The position numbers and the translations under genes are program-made. Positions 45,233 to 55,500 of a DNA stretch of 64,000 nucleotides are shown here, one piece after another (the stretch's first letter is position 1; the number at the start of each line of letters is the position of its first letter). Below the pieces are notes generated by a model. The model ran no database searches. It had not been told where the DNA came from and saw only the letters and a program-made list of their open reading frames with translations. This stretch comes from Actomonas aquatica (lineage in GTDB: Bacteria > Verrucomicrobiota > Verrucomicrobiia > Opitutales > Opitutaceae), in the NCBI RefSeq assembly GCF_019679435.2, contig NZ_CP139781.1, forward strand, positions 930,001 through 994,000. The letters are read 5' to 3'.

Positions 45233-48200
45233 ATGAACGAAAACGAATCCTACCTCTTTCACGTCGAGCAACCGACGGACTGGAACCTCAAGCCCGACCA
45301 TTTTTGGATCTACGGCTGGTTCGTCTCCAAGAACGGCGTCACTTACACCGACGTCCGCGCCTTCGTCGATGACGTGCCCTTCACCGGTCTGCTCGGCATG
45401 CCGCGGCCCGACATCGAGGGCGCTTACCCGGGCTGGACCAAGGGCCGCGCGCCGGGCTTTGCCTTCCGTCTCGAGCCTTGGGCCGGCGCCAAACTCATCC
45501 GCCTCGAGATCCTCAACGAGAAAAACGAGTGGTCCGAATTCTGGCGCGTCAGCATCAACGTCACCGGCACCGGCGAATGCTCCCGCAAAAAACTCCGCCT
45601 CCGCCCCGAGCTGCTGGAGTTGCTTTACCTGCGCCTGCTCAAGCACCCCAACCTGCACCCCAAGATCCCGCTCGCCAAACAGGCGCGCCGCCTCGTGCAG
45701 GACTTCTCCATCGAGTGCGTGGACGTGCTGCCCAACCCGCCTTTCCGCGGTCAGTTCGAGCAACCCAAACTCCTCGCCCACACCCAATACAACAAACTCT
45801 CCATCCTCGGCTGGCTCTTCCACGAGGAACGCCCGCTCGCCCGCCTGCTCGCCACCACCGACAGCGTTAACTTCAACGAGCTCACCCACGGCATCGAGCG
45901 CGAGGATGTCGGCGCCAAATACAGTCAGTTCCCCCAGGCCCGCCATTCGCGCTTCCAGGGTATCATCGATCTGAGCCAAAACGCCGGCGATCCGGTGCCG
46001 CTCAAGATCTTTGCTGAGTTCGAAGACGGCACCCGCGAACTCGTTTTCGCCAAGCGCCTCTACCAGTGGTCCTGCATCGAAAAGGAATCGCGCCTGCCGC
46101 CCTACGACGCACCGCATTTCAACCACGTTAAAACCGCCATCATCGACGCCTGTCGCGACCTGAAGATCGCCACCGGCGGCTGGCGCTTCTGGCGCGAGAC
46201 CAAACGTCTCGAACGCCTCTACGAAGAAGAGGCGCAAGATCCCTTGCCGTGGTATGACTGGCAGCAACGCTCGCCCTACCAGGCCTGGCTCGCGCACAAC
46301 GAACTGCGTCCGCGTCTCCGCGCCGAGTTTGAGAAATCGGCGGCCACCCTCGCCGCCTCCGCCGAGGCCCCGCGCTTCTCACTGCTGGTCGATACCCGCG
46401 AAGCCGCGTTCCCGCGCCTCGATCGTTTGGCCGCGTCGCTGCGTGCTTCGATTTACCCGCATTGGGAACTGCTCTTCGTCATCCGCGCCGACGCCGATCC
46501 CGCGCTCACCGCGCACATCGAGACGATCGTCAAAACCGATCCGCAGCGCATCCGTTTCTGCCACGGTCAGCCCGAAGAGAACTTCTCGCTTTCGATGAAC
46601 AACGCCGTTGGTGCCGCCACCGGCGATTGGCTGTTGTTCCCGACCGCCGGGGCCCGTTTTGCGCCCGAAGGTTTGCTGCTCCTAGCCGAGCCCGCTGCTA
46701 CGACCGAGGTCGATGTCGTGTTCGCCGACGAGGACCACATGACCGATGCTGGCGAGCGTCGGGACCCGGTTTTTAAATCCGCGTGGAGCCCCGAGCTCAT
46801 TTTCTCCGGCACCCACCCCGGCGAGTGCGTCACGATGCGTCGCCGCACCTTCGAAGAAAGCTACGGTTTCCAAATCGAATACGATCAGCTGCTCGGCCCC
46901 GCGCTCGCGCTGCGTCTGCAGGCTGTCGTTGATCCCAAGCGCGCCCAGCACATCCCCGCGATCGCCTACCACCGCGCCTGGCCCCTGCCGCACTACGAGG
47001 CCGGTTCAGTCGTCGTGGAGCAGATGAAGTCGGCCGTCTCCACCGCGCTGAATCGCCGCAACCTGCCCGGCCAGGGCTTCCAACCGGGCTTCGCCGTCAA
47101 CGCCGGTCTGCCGGTCCACCAGATTTATTGGGACGCCAACTACCTCGCCCAAAACCCGGTCACCATCGTCATCCCCACGCGCGATCGCGTCGATTTGTTG
47201 GAGCGTTGTGTCGAGGCTCTGCTGCTCACCGTCAATTGGGCCCACGTGAAGCTCATCATCGTCGATGACTTCTCCCGCGAGGAAAAGGCGGTGCGCTTCC
47301 TCAAGTGCCTCGCCGCCCGCCGCGACATCAATTGCCGAGTCATTCAGCCGCAGGTCGATCCGCAGCAACCCTTCAACTACTCGCGCCTCGTCAACGCCGC
47401 GCTGCCCTACATCGACACGCCGCTCATTCTCCATCTCAACAACGACGTCGACGCCCTGCGTCCCGGTTGGATCGAGGAGATGGCCGGCTGGTTCTCCATC
47501 CCGGAGGTGGGTGTCGTCGGCGCGCGCCTGCTTTACGCCAACGATCACATCAATCACGCCGGCGTCATCGTGGGCCCGCAACACGGCCTCGCCGATGTGC
47601 CGCTCGCCGGCCTCGGTCCCGACGAACCCGCGCCCTTCGAGCTGCACAAGATCGCCCGCAACTGCTCCGCCGTCACCGGCGCGTGCCTCATGACACGCAC
47701 CGACACTTACAAGCAGTATCACGGTTTCGACGAAGAAACCCTCGGCGTCGCCTACAACGACATCGACTACTGTCTGCGCCTCAACGCCGACGGTATCCGC
47801 ACCGTCTATACACCGCAGGCCGAGCTCTGGCACTGGGGCAGCGCCTCGCGCGGCACCGACTACCACCCGGAGGAACACATTGCCTTTGCCCGCCGCTACC
47901 CCGGCATCAAAGATCCGTTTTGGAGCCAGCACCTCGAGCCTAAGAACCGCAACGTCACCATCGACGCCAGCAGCTACGCTCACACCAAACGCCTCGGCCA
48001 GCTCCACCTGCTCGTGGTCACGCACAACCTCAACTTCGAGGGCGCGCCACTCTTCCTCTTCGAATACGTCAAATACCTCATCCACGAGCTCGGCTTCAAA
48101 GTCGACGTGGTGTCCGCCGAGGAAGGCCCGCTGCGCGCCCACTACGAGGCCATGGGATCCGACATCATCCTGCTCGATCGTCACCCGCTGCACGGCGCGC

Positions 48201-49243
48201 GCAATGACCAGGAGTTCACCGAGCAACTCCAGCACATGGGCCACCTGCTTTCGCAGCAGATCGATCTCGGTCCGGTCGACGCCGTGATCTGCAACACCAT
48301 CGCGACGTGGTGGGGCGTGCACCTCGCCGCTCAGGTCAACAAGCCGTCTTTGTTCTACATCCACGAGAGCACTTCGCTGAAACGTTTCTTCAGCAAGGCT
48401 CTGCCCAAGGGACGTCTGCACGTCGCCCGTCAGGCCTTCCGCCTGGCGACTCGCGTGTGTTTCCTCTGCGAGGCCACCCGCGCCTACTACGAGGAGCTCA
48501 ACGACTACGACAACTTCTGCTACGTCTCCTCTTGGATCGACATCCCGCGCATCGAGCAGATCAAAGCCGCCACGCCGCGCCACGAGGCCCGCGTGAAGCT
48601 CGGCTACGGCGCCGACGAACAGATCATCGCCAACATCGGCACCGTCTGTGAGCGCAAGGGCCAACACGTCTTCCTGCGCACCGTCGATTACTTCATGAAG
48701 CATTTCGGCGCCGGCGGAAACTACCGCTTCATCTTCGTCGGCGGTCGCCCCGGCGAGTTCCAGGACTCGCTCGAAAAGGACATCAAGCGCCTCGGCCTCG
48801 AGGACCGCATCCAGATCATCGGCGAGACCGACCGGGTCTATGAATACTTCCGCGCCGCCAATCTTTTTGTCTGCACCTCCTTCGAGGAATCCTTCCCCCG
48901 CGTGCTGCTCGAAGCCATGGCCTTCGAGACGCCGATCGTGAGCACCAACGTGCACGGTATCCCCGAAATGGTGACAGATAAAAACGAGGCCTACCTCGTG
49001 TCGCCCGGCGATCCCATCACCTTCGCCCGCGCCATGAAGACCTGCCTCGACAAGCTGCTCCACGGCACCTCCACCGTGCCCGTCGCCTACAGCAAGGTCG
49101 TGCGCGCCTACCACCCCGATCGCGTCCTGCCCGACCACGCCGATCTTGCCCGCCAAGCCGTCCTTGACTACGACGGTAACACCACCCGCAACCAACCACG
49201 TCGACTCTCTGGCCGAGGCGACCGGGTTGAATCCAGTTGGTAA
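45233..49243 (+). CDS. Giant tri-domain glycosyltransferase, copy 2 with a degenerate first GT2
   Basis: A 1336-residue paralogue of the preceding gene. Two N-terminal modules ('FWIYGWFVSKN', 'GMPRPDIEGAYP', 'PGFAFRL'; then 'LSILGWLFHEE') lead to a first GT-A-like domain near 382 ('FSLLVDTREAAFPRLDRL') in which the metal-binding 'DHDD' of copy 1 is replaced by 'PTAGA' at 470-474, so this domain is probably inactive. GT2 domain 2 starts near 643 ('VTIVIPTRDRVDLLERCV') with 'LNNDVD', and GT4 near 925 ('LLVVTHNLNFEGAPLFLFE') with 'ESFPRVLLEA' near 1219; both look intact. ATG 45233 is chosen because it matches copy 1 ('MNENESYLFHVEQPTDWNL'). Confidence 0.85.
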   Translation: MNENESYLFHVEQPTDWNLKPDHFWIYGWFVSKNGVTYTDVRAFVDDVPFTGLLGMPRPDIEGAYPGWTKGRAPGFAFRLEPWAGAKLIRLEILNEKNEWSEFWRVSINVTGTGECSRKKLRLRPELLELLYLRLLKHPNLHPKIPLAKQARRLVQDFSIECVDVLPNPPFRGQFEQPKLLAHTQYNKLSILGWLFHEERPLARLLATTDSVNFNELTHGIEREDVGAKYSQFPQARHSRFQGIIDLSQNAGDPVPLKIFAEFEDGTRELVFAKRLYQWSCIEKESRLPPYDAPHFNHVKTAIIDACRDLKIATGGWRFWRETKRLERLYEEEAQDPLPWYDWQQRSPYQAWLAHNELRPRLRAEFEKSAATLAASAEAPRFSLLVDTREAAFPRLDRLAASLRASIYPHWELLFVIRADADPALTAHIETIVKTDPQRIRFCHGQPEENFSLSMNNAVGAATGDWLLFPTAGARFAPEGLLLLAEPAATTEVDVVFADEDHMTDAGERRDPVFKSAWSPELIFSGTHPGECVTMRRRTFEESYGFQIEYDQLLGPALALRLQAVVDPKRAQHIPAIAYHRAWPLPHYEAGSVVVEQMKSAVSTALNRRNLPGQGFQPGFAVNAGLPVHQIYWDANYLAQNPVTIVIPTRDRVDLLERCVEALLLTVNWAHVKLIIVDDFSREEKAVRFLKCLAARRDINCRVIQPQVDPQQPFNYSRLVNAALPYIDTPLILHLNNDVDALRPGWIEEMAGWFSIPEVGVVGARLLYANDHINHAGVIVGPQHGLADVPLAGLGPDEPAPFELHKIARNCSAVTGACLMTRTDTYKQYHGFDEETLGVAYNDIDYCLRLNADGIRTVYTPQAELWHWGSASRGTDYHPEEHIAFARRYPGIKDPFWSQHLEPKNRNVTIDASSYAHTKRLGQLHLLVVTHNLNFEGAPLFLFEYVKYLIHELGFKVDVVSAEEGPLRAHYEAMGSDIILLDRHPLHGARNDQEFTEQLQHMGHLLSQQIDLGPVDAVICNTIATWWGVHLAAQVNKPSLFYIHESTSLKRFFSKALPKGRLHVARQAFRLATRVCFLCEATRAYYEELNDYDNFCYVSSWIDIPRIEQIKAATPRHEARVKLGYGADEQIIANIGTVCERKGQHVFLRTVDYFMKHFGAGGNYRFIFVGGRPGEFQDSLEKDIKRLGLEDRIQIIGETDRVYEYFRAANLFVCTSFEESFPRVLLEAMAFETPIVSTNVHGIPEMVTDKNEAYLVSPGDPITFARAMKTCLDKLLHGTSTVPVAYSKVVRAYHPDRVLPDHADLARQAVLDYDGNTTRNQPRRLSGRGDRVESSW

Positions 49244-49284
49244 CCACCTGCCGCCCCACCATCTGATTCAACCATGAGCCCGCC

Positions 49285-52200
49285 TTGAAGTCGTCGACCG
49301 CCTCCCTTTTACGCGGCCTCTTTGTCGTGGTTGTGGTTCTTGCCGCGGTGCTGTTGCGCTGGCCGGGCTTGGACAAACCGCACTTCGGCATCGATGAGGG
49401 CGTGACCTTCACGATCGCGCAGCAACTCGCCGAAGGCGAAGTGATGTATCGCGACGCGGTTGATCATCGCACGCCGCTCGTGCCCTACCTCAAGGCCGCA
49501 ATCCTGCTCGTCGCCGGCGACTGGAATGTCTTCGCCGTGCGCCTCGTGCTCGCCGCCATGCTCGGCCTCAGCGCGGTTATGCTCTGGAGCATCGGCCGTC
49601 GGCTCGGCGACGAGGGCACGGGCTTCGCCGCCGCCGGCGTTCACCTGCTCGGAGCGTTCCTCTACCTCGGCCTGCCCGACGGTCCGTCTGCCAGCACGGC
49701 GTGGTTTCTGGTCTTTTTCTCCACGCTCGGATTCTGGCTCTTTGCCGGAGCGCTCAGCGCGCCGAGTTTCCGCCGCGGCTTACCCGTTGGGCTGGCCTTC
49801 GGTCTTTCCATTCTCTGTAAGCAACCGGCCCTGCTCGATTTTGGCGCGACGTGGGTGATCATCGGCATCGCCGCTGCCCGCGAGCTGCAGGACCGCCGCC
49901 GCTGGGGCGCCTTGTTCGCCGGCCAGTTGGTGGGCGCCGTGCTGCCGCTCGCCGCCTTTGCCGTCTATTTTGCGGCCAAGGGCGTGTGGTCCGATTTCGT
50001 TTTCTACGCCTTCACCTACAACACCGCGATCTACGTGCCCGCCGGTGGCCCGATCGACTACTGGGCGACGATCCAGATGCCCTTCACCGCCGCGTGGGCC
50101 AACATGCCCGTGATCGGCGTGCTCGGCGTTCTGGGAGGTGTCTGCATCCTTATTCCCGCGCTGCTCGGCCTGTTCCGCCCGCGCGAAACGACGGCTTCCG
50201 ACACGCCTGCCATCCCCAACTTTCGTGTGCTGTTGTGGATCACCCTGGGGTGGACCGCGACCGGGCTCGTCGCCACCACCCTCAGCGGCCGCACCTTTGT
50301 GCACTATGCCGCGCAGGTGTTGCCGGGTCTGTCACTCGCCGCCGGCTGGTGGCTGCACCAACTCTACCGACTGCTGCGCGAGCGGCGCGGTTTACTGCGC
50401 TGGGCCGCTGCGGTCGTGTTGCTCACCGTGGCCGGGGCGTTGAGCTGGCAAACGATCCCCCGCGTCGTCGCCCAATACCGGGGCACTCAACAATGGGGCT
50501 TGGGCAACGCCGACGTCCCTGAATTGGTAGACCACTTCACGTCCCCCGCCGAACGGATCTTCGTCTGGGGTTACTATCCGGAGTTCTACCTCACCAGTCA
50601 CCGACTGCCGGCTACCCGCTTTAATTACACCAATTTCCTCACCGGTTTTGTGCCCTGGGCCAATATGGATGCCCTCGTCGACACCTCCGCGCAGATTGTG
50701 CCCGGTGCCTGGGACAAACTGCAGGAAGACTTCGCCGCCTCGCCGCCCGCGCTGATCGTGGACATCAAACATGAGCGCGCCCAAGGCAAGTTTCCCCTCA
50801 GTGACCACCCGCTCATCTGGCAGCAGGTTGTCACCCGGTATGTCGAGGTCCGGCATGAGGCGATCTACGGCAATATCCGGTTCTACCGCCGCCTGGACGT
50901 TGCCACCGAGCCGCTGGCGTCCTCCAACGAAACAAGCGAGTCGGCAGACCTCCAACTGACGCTCACCGCCAATAACCGCCCCGGCGAAGGCCATCTCTTA
51001 AAACTCTCCGGCCCTACCGGCTGGCAACATTTCAGCATCTGGGCCGACGGTCGCGCGGTGGCTTCGTTTCCCTACGCCCCAACTGAACCCGCCGAGGTCA
51101 GCGTTTTTATCGATCACACTGCGTTTGCCGACTCCCGCCACCTGCAGTTCGTCGGCCGACGCGAAGACGGCACGCTCGCCGCCAGTCCCGCGATCAACCT
51201 GCCCGTCGCACGACAGGCGGCCGACGATGCTCGCGGTCCGTTGCCGGCCCTGATGCTCAACGGCGTCCTCGTGCAGCCCACCAAGATTTCGCAATCCAGC
51301 GAAGCCACCCGAGTCGCTCCCCAACAACCCCACGCCGTCGCCCTTTCCGCCCCCGCTCGCCTCGTTTATCCCTGCGAAGCCTCCGTGCGCCGGATCGACT
51401 TTTTCCACGGCCTGCACCCGTGGCTCTACAACGAAAGCGACGGCTACGACGTGGTCATCAACTGGCTGCCGGCCGATGGTTCTCCCCCGCAACGTATCTG
51501 GCACACCCGCCTGAGCAACCTCACCGAGGGTCGCCATCGCTCCACGCAGCGCGAATCGGTGGCGTTGCCTCCCCGTGGTCCCGGCCAGCTGGAATTTCTC
51601 TTCCTCAATGGCCCCCGCTCGAATCCCCAGTTCGACGAGTTCTTTTTCGGCGACGCTTCGGCCGACGTGCAACGACCGCGTATCTTCCTCGACGGTCGAA
51701 TCGTCGCCGTGGCCCGCGATCACTCCGAAGACGAGCTCTCCCAGTGGATGCGCAAAGCCGACCAGTCGTGGCTGCTCCACGCGCCGGGGCACATGGATTG
51801 GATCTTCCCCTCGCCGCCTCCTTTCCCCGCCCTCCAGCTCGACTACGGCATCGACGACGGCGCATGGACCCCCGATGGCGGTCGGACCGACGGGGTCACC
51901 TTTTACGTTGAATACTTCGTTGGTGATGACCCCGAGCCCGTGCCTCTCTTCACCCGCCATCTGGATCCGCTCAACAATCCGACGGACCGTGGCCCTCAAA
52001 CCTCCATCATCGATATTCCGGTCTCCGAGTCAGGCGTGCTTCGCATCCGCACTACCGAAGGCCCCGTGGGCAACGGTGCCTGGGACTGGGCATGGATCAT
52101 GGATCCGGTGGCTCTCCCGGCCGGGCCTCCGCTGCAATGGTCGGGAGCTGAAAACGGCCGCATCCGTGCCAGCGCCTACCAAGGTGCCGGGGGCAGTCGG

Positions 52201-52584
52201 CTGCAGGAAGGGCACCCCAATACCTGGACCGGCCATTCTCCCAGCCGCCTCGAATACCCTAAACCGGCCGGCTTGGCATTCATCGACTTCGAATTTGGCT
52301 TGGAGGACGGCATTCCGCGCGACGAGTCCGGCCGACTGCGCAGTGATGGTGTGATTGTCATCGTCGAGTTTTTGCCCGACGGCAGCGAGACGCCCATCCA
52401 GGTTTACCATCGCCACCTCGATCCTTCGATCCGCCCCGAAGACGTCGGCCGCCAACACGTCACGCGTCAGCTGCCGGAGAACGACACCGGTAAGCTGATT
52501 TTCCAAATGTTGCCCGGCCCCAATCAAAACGCCGCGTTTGACTGGGCCTACTGGGGCACCTTCACCGGTCGCAGTCACCCATGA
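49285..52584 (+). CDS. GT39-like (GT-C) membrane glycosyltransferase with three C-terminal beta modules
   Basis: A 1099-residue protein with a TTG start at 49285; an ATG at 49274 is out of frame and hits a stop. After one N-terminal helix the first loop has 'FGIDEGVTFTIAQQL' and 'MYRDAVDHRTPLVPYLKAA'; the Asp-Glu pair sits where ArnT/PMT-type enzymes have their catalytic acid. About 10 more helices run to ~390, followed by 'FVWGYYPEFYLTSHRLPATR'. The tail contains three related beta modules at about 686-790, 830-940 ('LLHAPGHMDW', 'RTDGVTFYVEY', 'DPLNNPTDRG', 'WDWAW') and 983-1095 ('GHSPSRLEYP', 'FDWAYWG'). It probably transfers a polyprenyl-linked sugar in the periplasm; tails may bind glycan. 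First of three tandem paralogues. Confidence 0.75.
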   Translation: MKSSTASLLRGLFVVVVVLAAVLLRWPGLDKPHFGIDEGVTFTIAQQLAEGEVMYRDAVDHRTPLVPYLKAAILLVAGDWNVFAVRLVLAAMLGLSAVMLWSIGRRLGDEGTGFAAAGVHLLGAFLYLGLPDGPSASTAWFLVFFSTLGFWLFAGALSAPSFRRGLPVGLAFGLSILCKQPALLDFGATWVIIGIAAARELQDRRRWGALFAGQLVGAVLPLAAFAVYFAAKGVWSDFVFYAFTYNTAIYVPAGGPIDYWATIQMPFTAAWANMPVIGVLGVLGGVCILIPALLGLFRPRETTASDTPAIPNFRVLLWITLGWTATGLVATTLSGRTFVHYAAQVLPGLSLAAGWWLHQLYRLLRERRGLLRWAAAVVLLTVAGALSWQTIPRVVAQYRGTQQWGLGNADVPELVDHFTSPAERIFVWGYYPEFYLTSHRLPATRFNYTNFLTGFVPWANMDALVDTSAQIVPGAWDKLQEDFAASPPALIVDIKHERAQGKFPLSDHPLIWQQVVTRYVEVRHEAIYGNIRFYRRLDVATEPLASSNETSESADLQLTLTANNRPGEGHLLKLSGPTGWQHFSIWADGRAVASFPYAPTEPAEVSVFIDHTAFADSRHLQFVGRREDGTLAASPAINLPVARQAADDARGPLPALMLNGVLVQPTKISQSSEATRVAPQQPHAVALSAPARLVYPCEASVRRIDFFHGLHPWLYNESDGYDVVINWLPADGSPPQRIWHTRLSNLTEGRHRSTQRESVALPPRGPGQLEFLFLNGPRSNPQFDEFFFGDASADVQRPRIFLDGRIVAVARDHSEDELSQWMRKADQSWLLHAPGHMDWIFPSPPPFPALQLDYGIDDGAWTPDGGRTDGVTFYVEYFVGDDPEPVPLFTRHLDPLNNPTDRGPQTSIIDIPVSESGVLRIRTTEGPVGNGAWDWAWIMDPVALPAGPPLQWSGAENGRIRASAYQGAGGSRLQEGHPNTWTGHSPSRLEYPKPAGLAFIDFEFGLEDGIPRDESGRLRSDGVIVIVEFLPDGSETPIQVYHRHLDPSIRPEDVGRQHVTRQLPENDTGKLIFQMLPGPNQNAAFDWAYWGTFTGRSHP

Positions 52585-55500
52585 GTGTCTCGGCAACCAC
52601 CCCTGCCGGTTCGCCCGGCTCGCCGCGACCCCGCGTGCAGTGGATTCTGCTCCTGGGCCTGGTCTGCTTCGCATTTGGTCTGCGGGTCTCGTTTACCGAT
52701 CGCATTTTTTATAACCTCGATGAGGGCGTCACCTTCACCCTCGCCCAGCAGATCCTGGATGGTGACGTGATGTATCGCGACGCCGCGGACCATCGCGGTC
52801 CGTTGGTGCCCTACCTCAAGGCGGCCGCCCTGCTGCTGTTGGGCGACTGGAACATCATCGGCACCCGTCTCGCCTTCAACGCCCTACTGGGTCTATTTGC
52901 CTACGGCTTGTTTTCGCTCGCGCGGCGACTGGGCGAGCCTCGCACCGGCGTCGCCGCGGCACTGGTGTTTTCCATCCTCTCCTTCACGTTGCAGGGCCCG
53001 CCTGAAACCATGGCCCTGCACACCGAATGGTTCATGGAGGCGTTTTCATTGCTGGGGTTTCTGGTGTTTGCCTCCACCCACGCCGCTGCCCGCAAACGCC
53101 ACGGCGTGCTCGTTGGCATCTGCTTCGGATTGGCCGCTCTCAACAAACAGCCCGCTCTGCTCGACTACGGTGTGGTGCTCGTCATTTCGCTGCTGCAGTG
53201 CTTCGTCGCCGCCGGAACACGCCGGCAACGGGTGGCTTACCTCACCGCCACCGCGATCGGCGTGGTGCTCCCCTTCATCGCGGCCTGGGCTTACTTTGCC
53301 GCCAATGGCGCAGGCGACGCGTTTCGTTGGTATGCGTGGACTTACAATACGTCGATTTACGTGCCGGAAGTCCCGTTCGCCGAACGCCTCCAGGGCTTCC
53401 GCTTACCTTTCAAATTGTTGAGCGAACACGCTCCGCTCTTAGGCCTAGCCACGGCGGTGGGCATCATCGGTTTGCTGGTTTATGTCTTCAGTCCGCGCAA
53501 TTTGCCGCGGGCCGGCGGGCAGTCGTTGCCCGTGCTGCCGTGGCTGATCCTCGGTTGGGGCGCGGCCGGTTGGATTTCCTGCCTGCTGAGTGGACGCGAT
53601 TTTCCCCACTACGCCCTGCACATGCTGCCCGCCATTTGCCTGGCCTCGGGCTGGATATTCGCGCGGGCCTGGACCCTCCTCGTCAGCCCGCCACGAAGGT
53701 CTTGGCCCCTTCGTCTACTGGCTGGGGTCATGCTCTGCTACTGCCTGGTGAATTCGGTCCAACACGCCACGATCGTGCATCGTTACGTGACGGTGCCCGC
53801 CTCCCCCGGAATCATCGTCTTCCCTCCTTTGGCCAAAGCGTATACCGCCCCCTCCGACCGCGTTTTTGTATGGGGATTTTTCCCGGAAATCTACGGCTGG
53901 ATGCACCGATTGCCGGCGTCCCGTTTCAGCAACACCAATTTCCTCACGGGCATGATTCCGTGGACCAATGTCGCACCCGACGTGGATACCAGTTACGCCA
54001 TCGTCCCCGGCGCGTGGGATCAACTCCGGGACGACCTCCAGCCCGATCCGCCGCGGCTCATCGTTGCGACCTCCGCTCGTTACTACACCAAGTATCCGCT
54101 GGTCCAGCAGTCCTGGTTTCGCGACTGGCTGCCCGACCACTACGCGGAGGTGACGTCCGTTGACTTGCAGGTCTTCAGTGCCCGCGCATTCCTGCGCCTG
54201 CAACCCATCGCCGCCTCCGACATCGAAACGGCCCGAGACGCACAACTGATGCCTGCTCCTGCCATCCGTTTCGAAGACGGCCCCGGTGAGGATGCGATCA
54301 TTCGAGTCAGCGCCGAACTGTCCTCCCGGCTCGAGCAGGACGTCCTGTTACTGGTCGAAGGCCACCCCATTCGCCACCTCCGTCTCCCGGCGACGGACGA
54401 GCCCGACCGTAGCATCGCATTCCTCATTCCGTTGACCGAACTGCACGGCCTTGGCAGTGATCGCATCACCCTGCGCACCACCGCGGTCGACGCACCGGAA
54501 CTGCCGATCAACATCGCGACCGAGGCCGAGGTCGCCCTGTTGCTGAATTTGAACCGCGCCGCCTTCGGCGGTCCCCCGGTCCTGCGGTGGGGCAATTCCG
54601 TCCTCTCGCCCCTCGCATCGACCGGCGACTGGTCCACCGCAATGGCCACTTCCAGCCCAACCACCCCCGAGTGGCAACTGAACGGCCCCGGTTCGTTGAC
54701 CTTCCCCCTCCCCGCCGCCGCCCAGCGGCTGTCTTTCCGCTGGGATGGAGCGGGTGCACCCCTGCTTCGTTTCACTGCCGCCAACGGTGACGATATTCCC
54801 GCGCTGCCGCTTCAGGATGAAACGGGAGGTCAGTTCTCGACCATCCTGCCGTCGCCGCGTCCAGCCCGTGTTACCCTGGCGTGGTCGCCCACTCCCGATG
54901 CCCCCCACGCCCGCGTAAGCGCGCTCCTGGTTGATGCCGTGGGCCCGGTGCTGCACCTAGGGGACCAAGCCATTCATGCCATCCACAGTGAAATAGGCGT
55001 CGGCGGCCTTCCGTCGCCCATCGATGCTCAACGTTGGTTCATGCATGCCCCCGCTCGCGTGCACTACCTTTTGCGCCCCGGCTTTACCGGCGTGGTGATG
55101 CGTTACGGCTTCACCGATGACACCTGGCAACGGCCGCCGGAACACCCGACCACCGGAGCGGAGTTTCGTATCGAACACGTTTCGGCCGCCGGCCAACGCG
55201 AGGTCCTGTTCTCGCGCTACATGAACCCGATGTATCTCGAACACGACCGCGGTCTGCAAACCGTGGAACTGCCACTGACTCGTCGCTCCGACGGCGAGCT
55301 CCAGTTCGTCATCGACGAGGGTCAGTTCAATGAAAAGTCGGGCGATTGGACGATGCTGGCTGACGGCCGCCTGCTCGGTCCCGGACCCGACATCACCCTG
55401 CCCGACGACACGAACCTCACTCCGCTCCATGGCAGCTTCGGCCAAGCGGAAATCATCGACACCCGCACGCCGGAGGGCTGGTGGGACGCCCATGCCCCTT

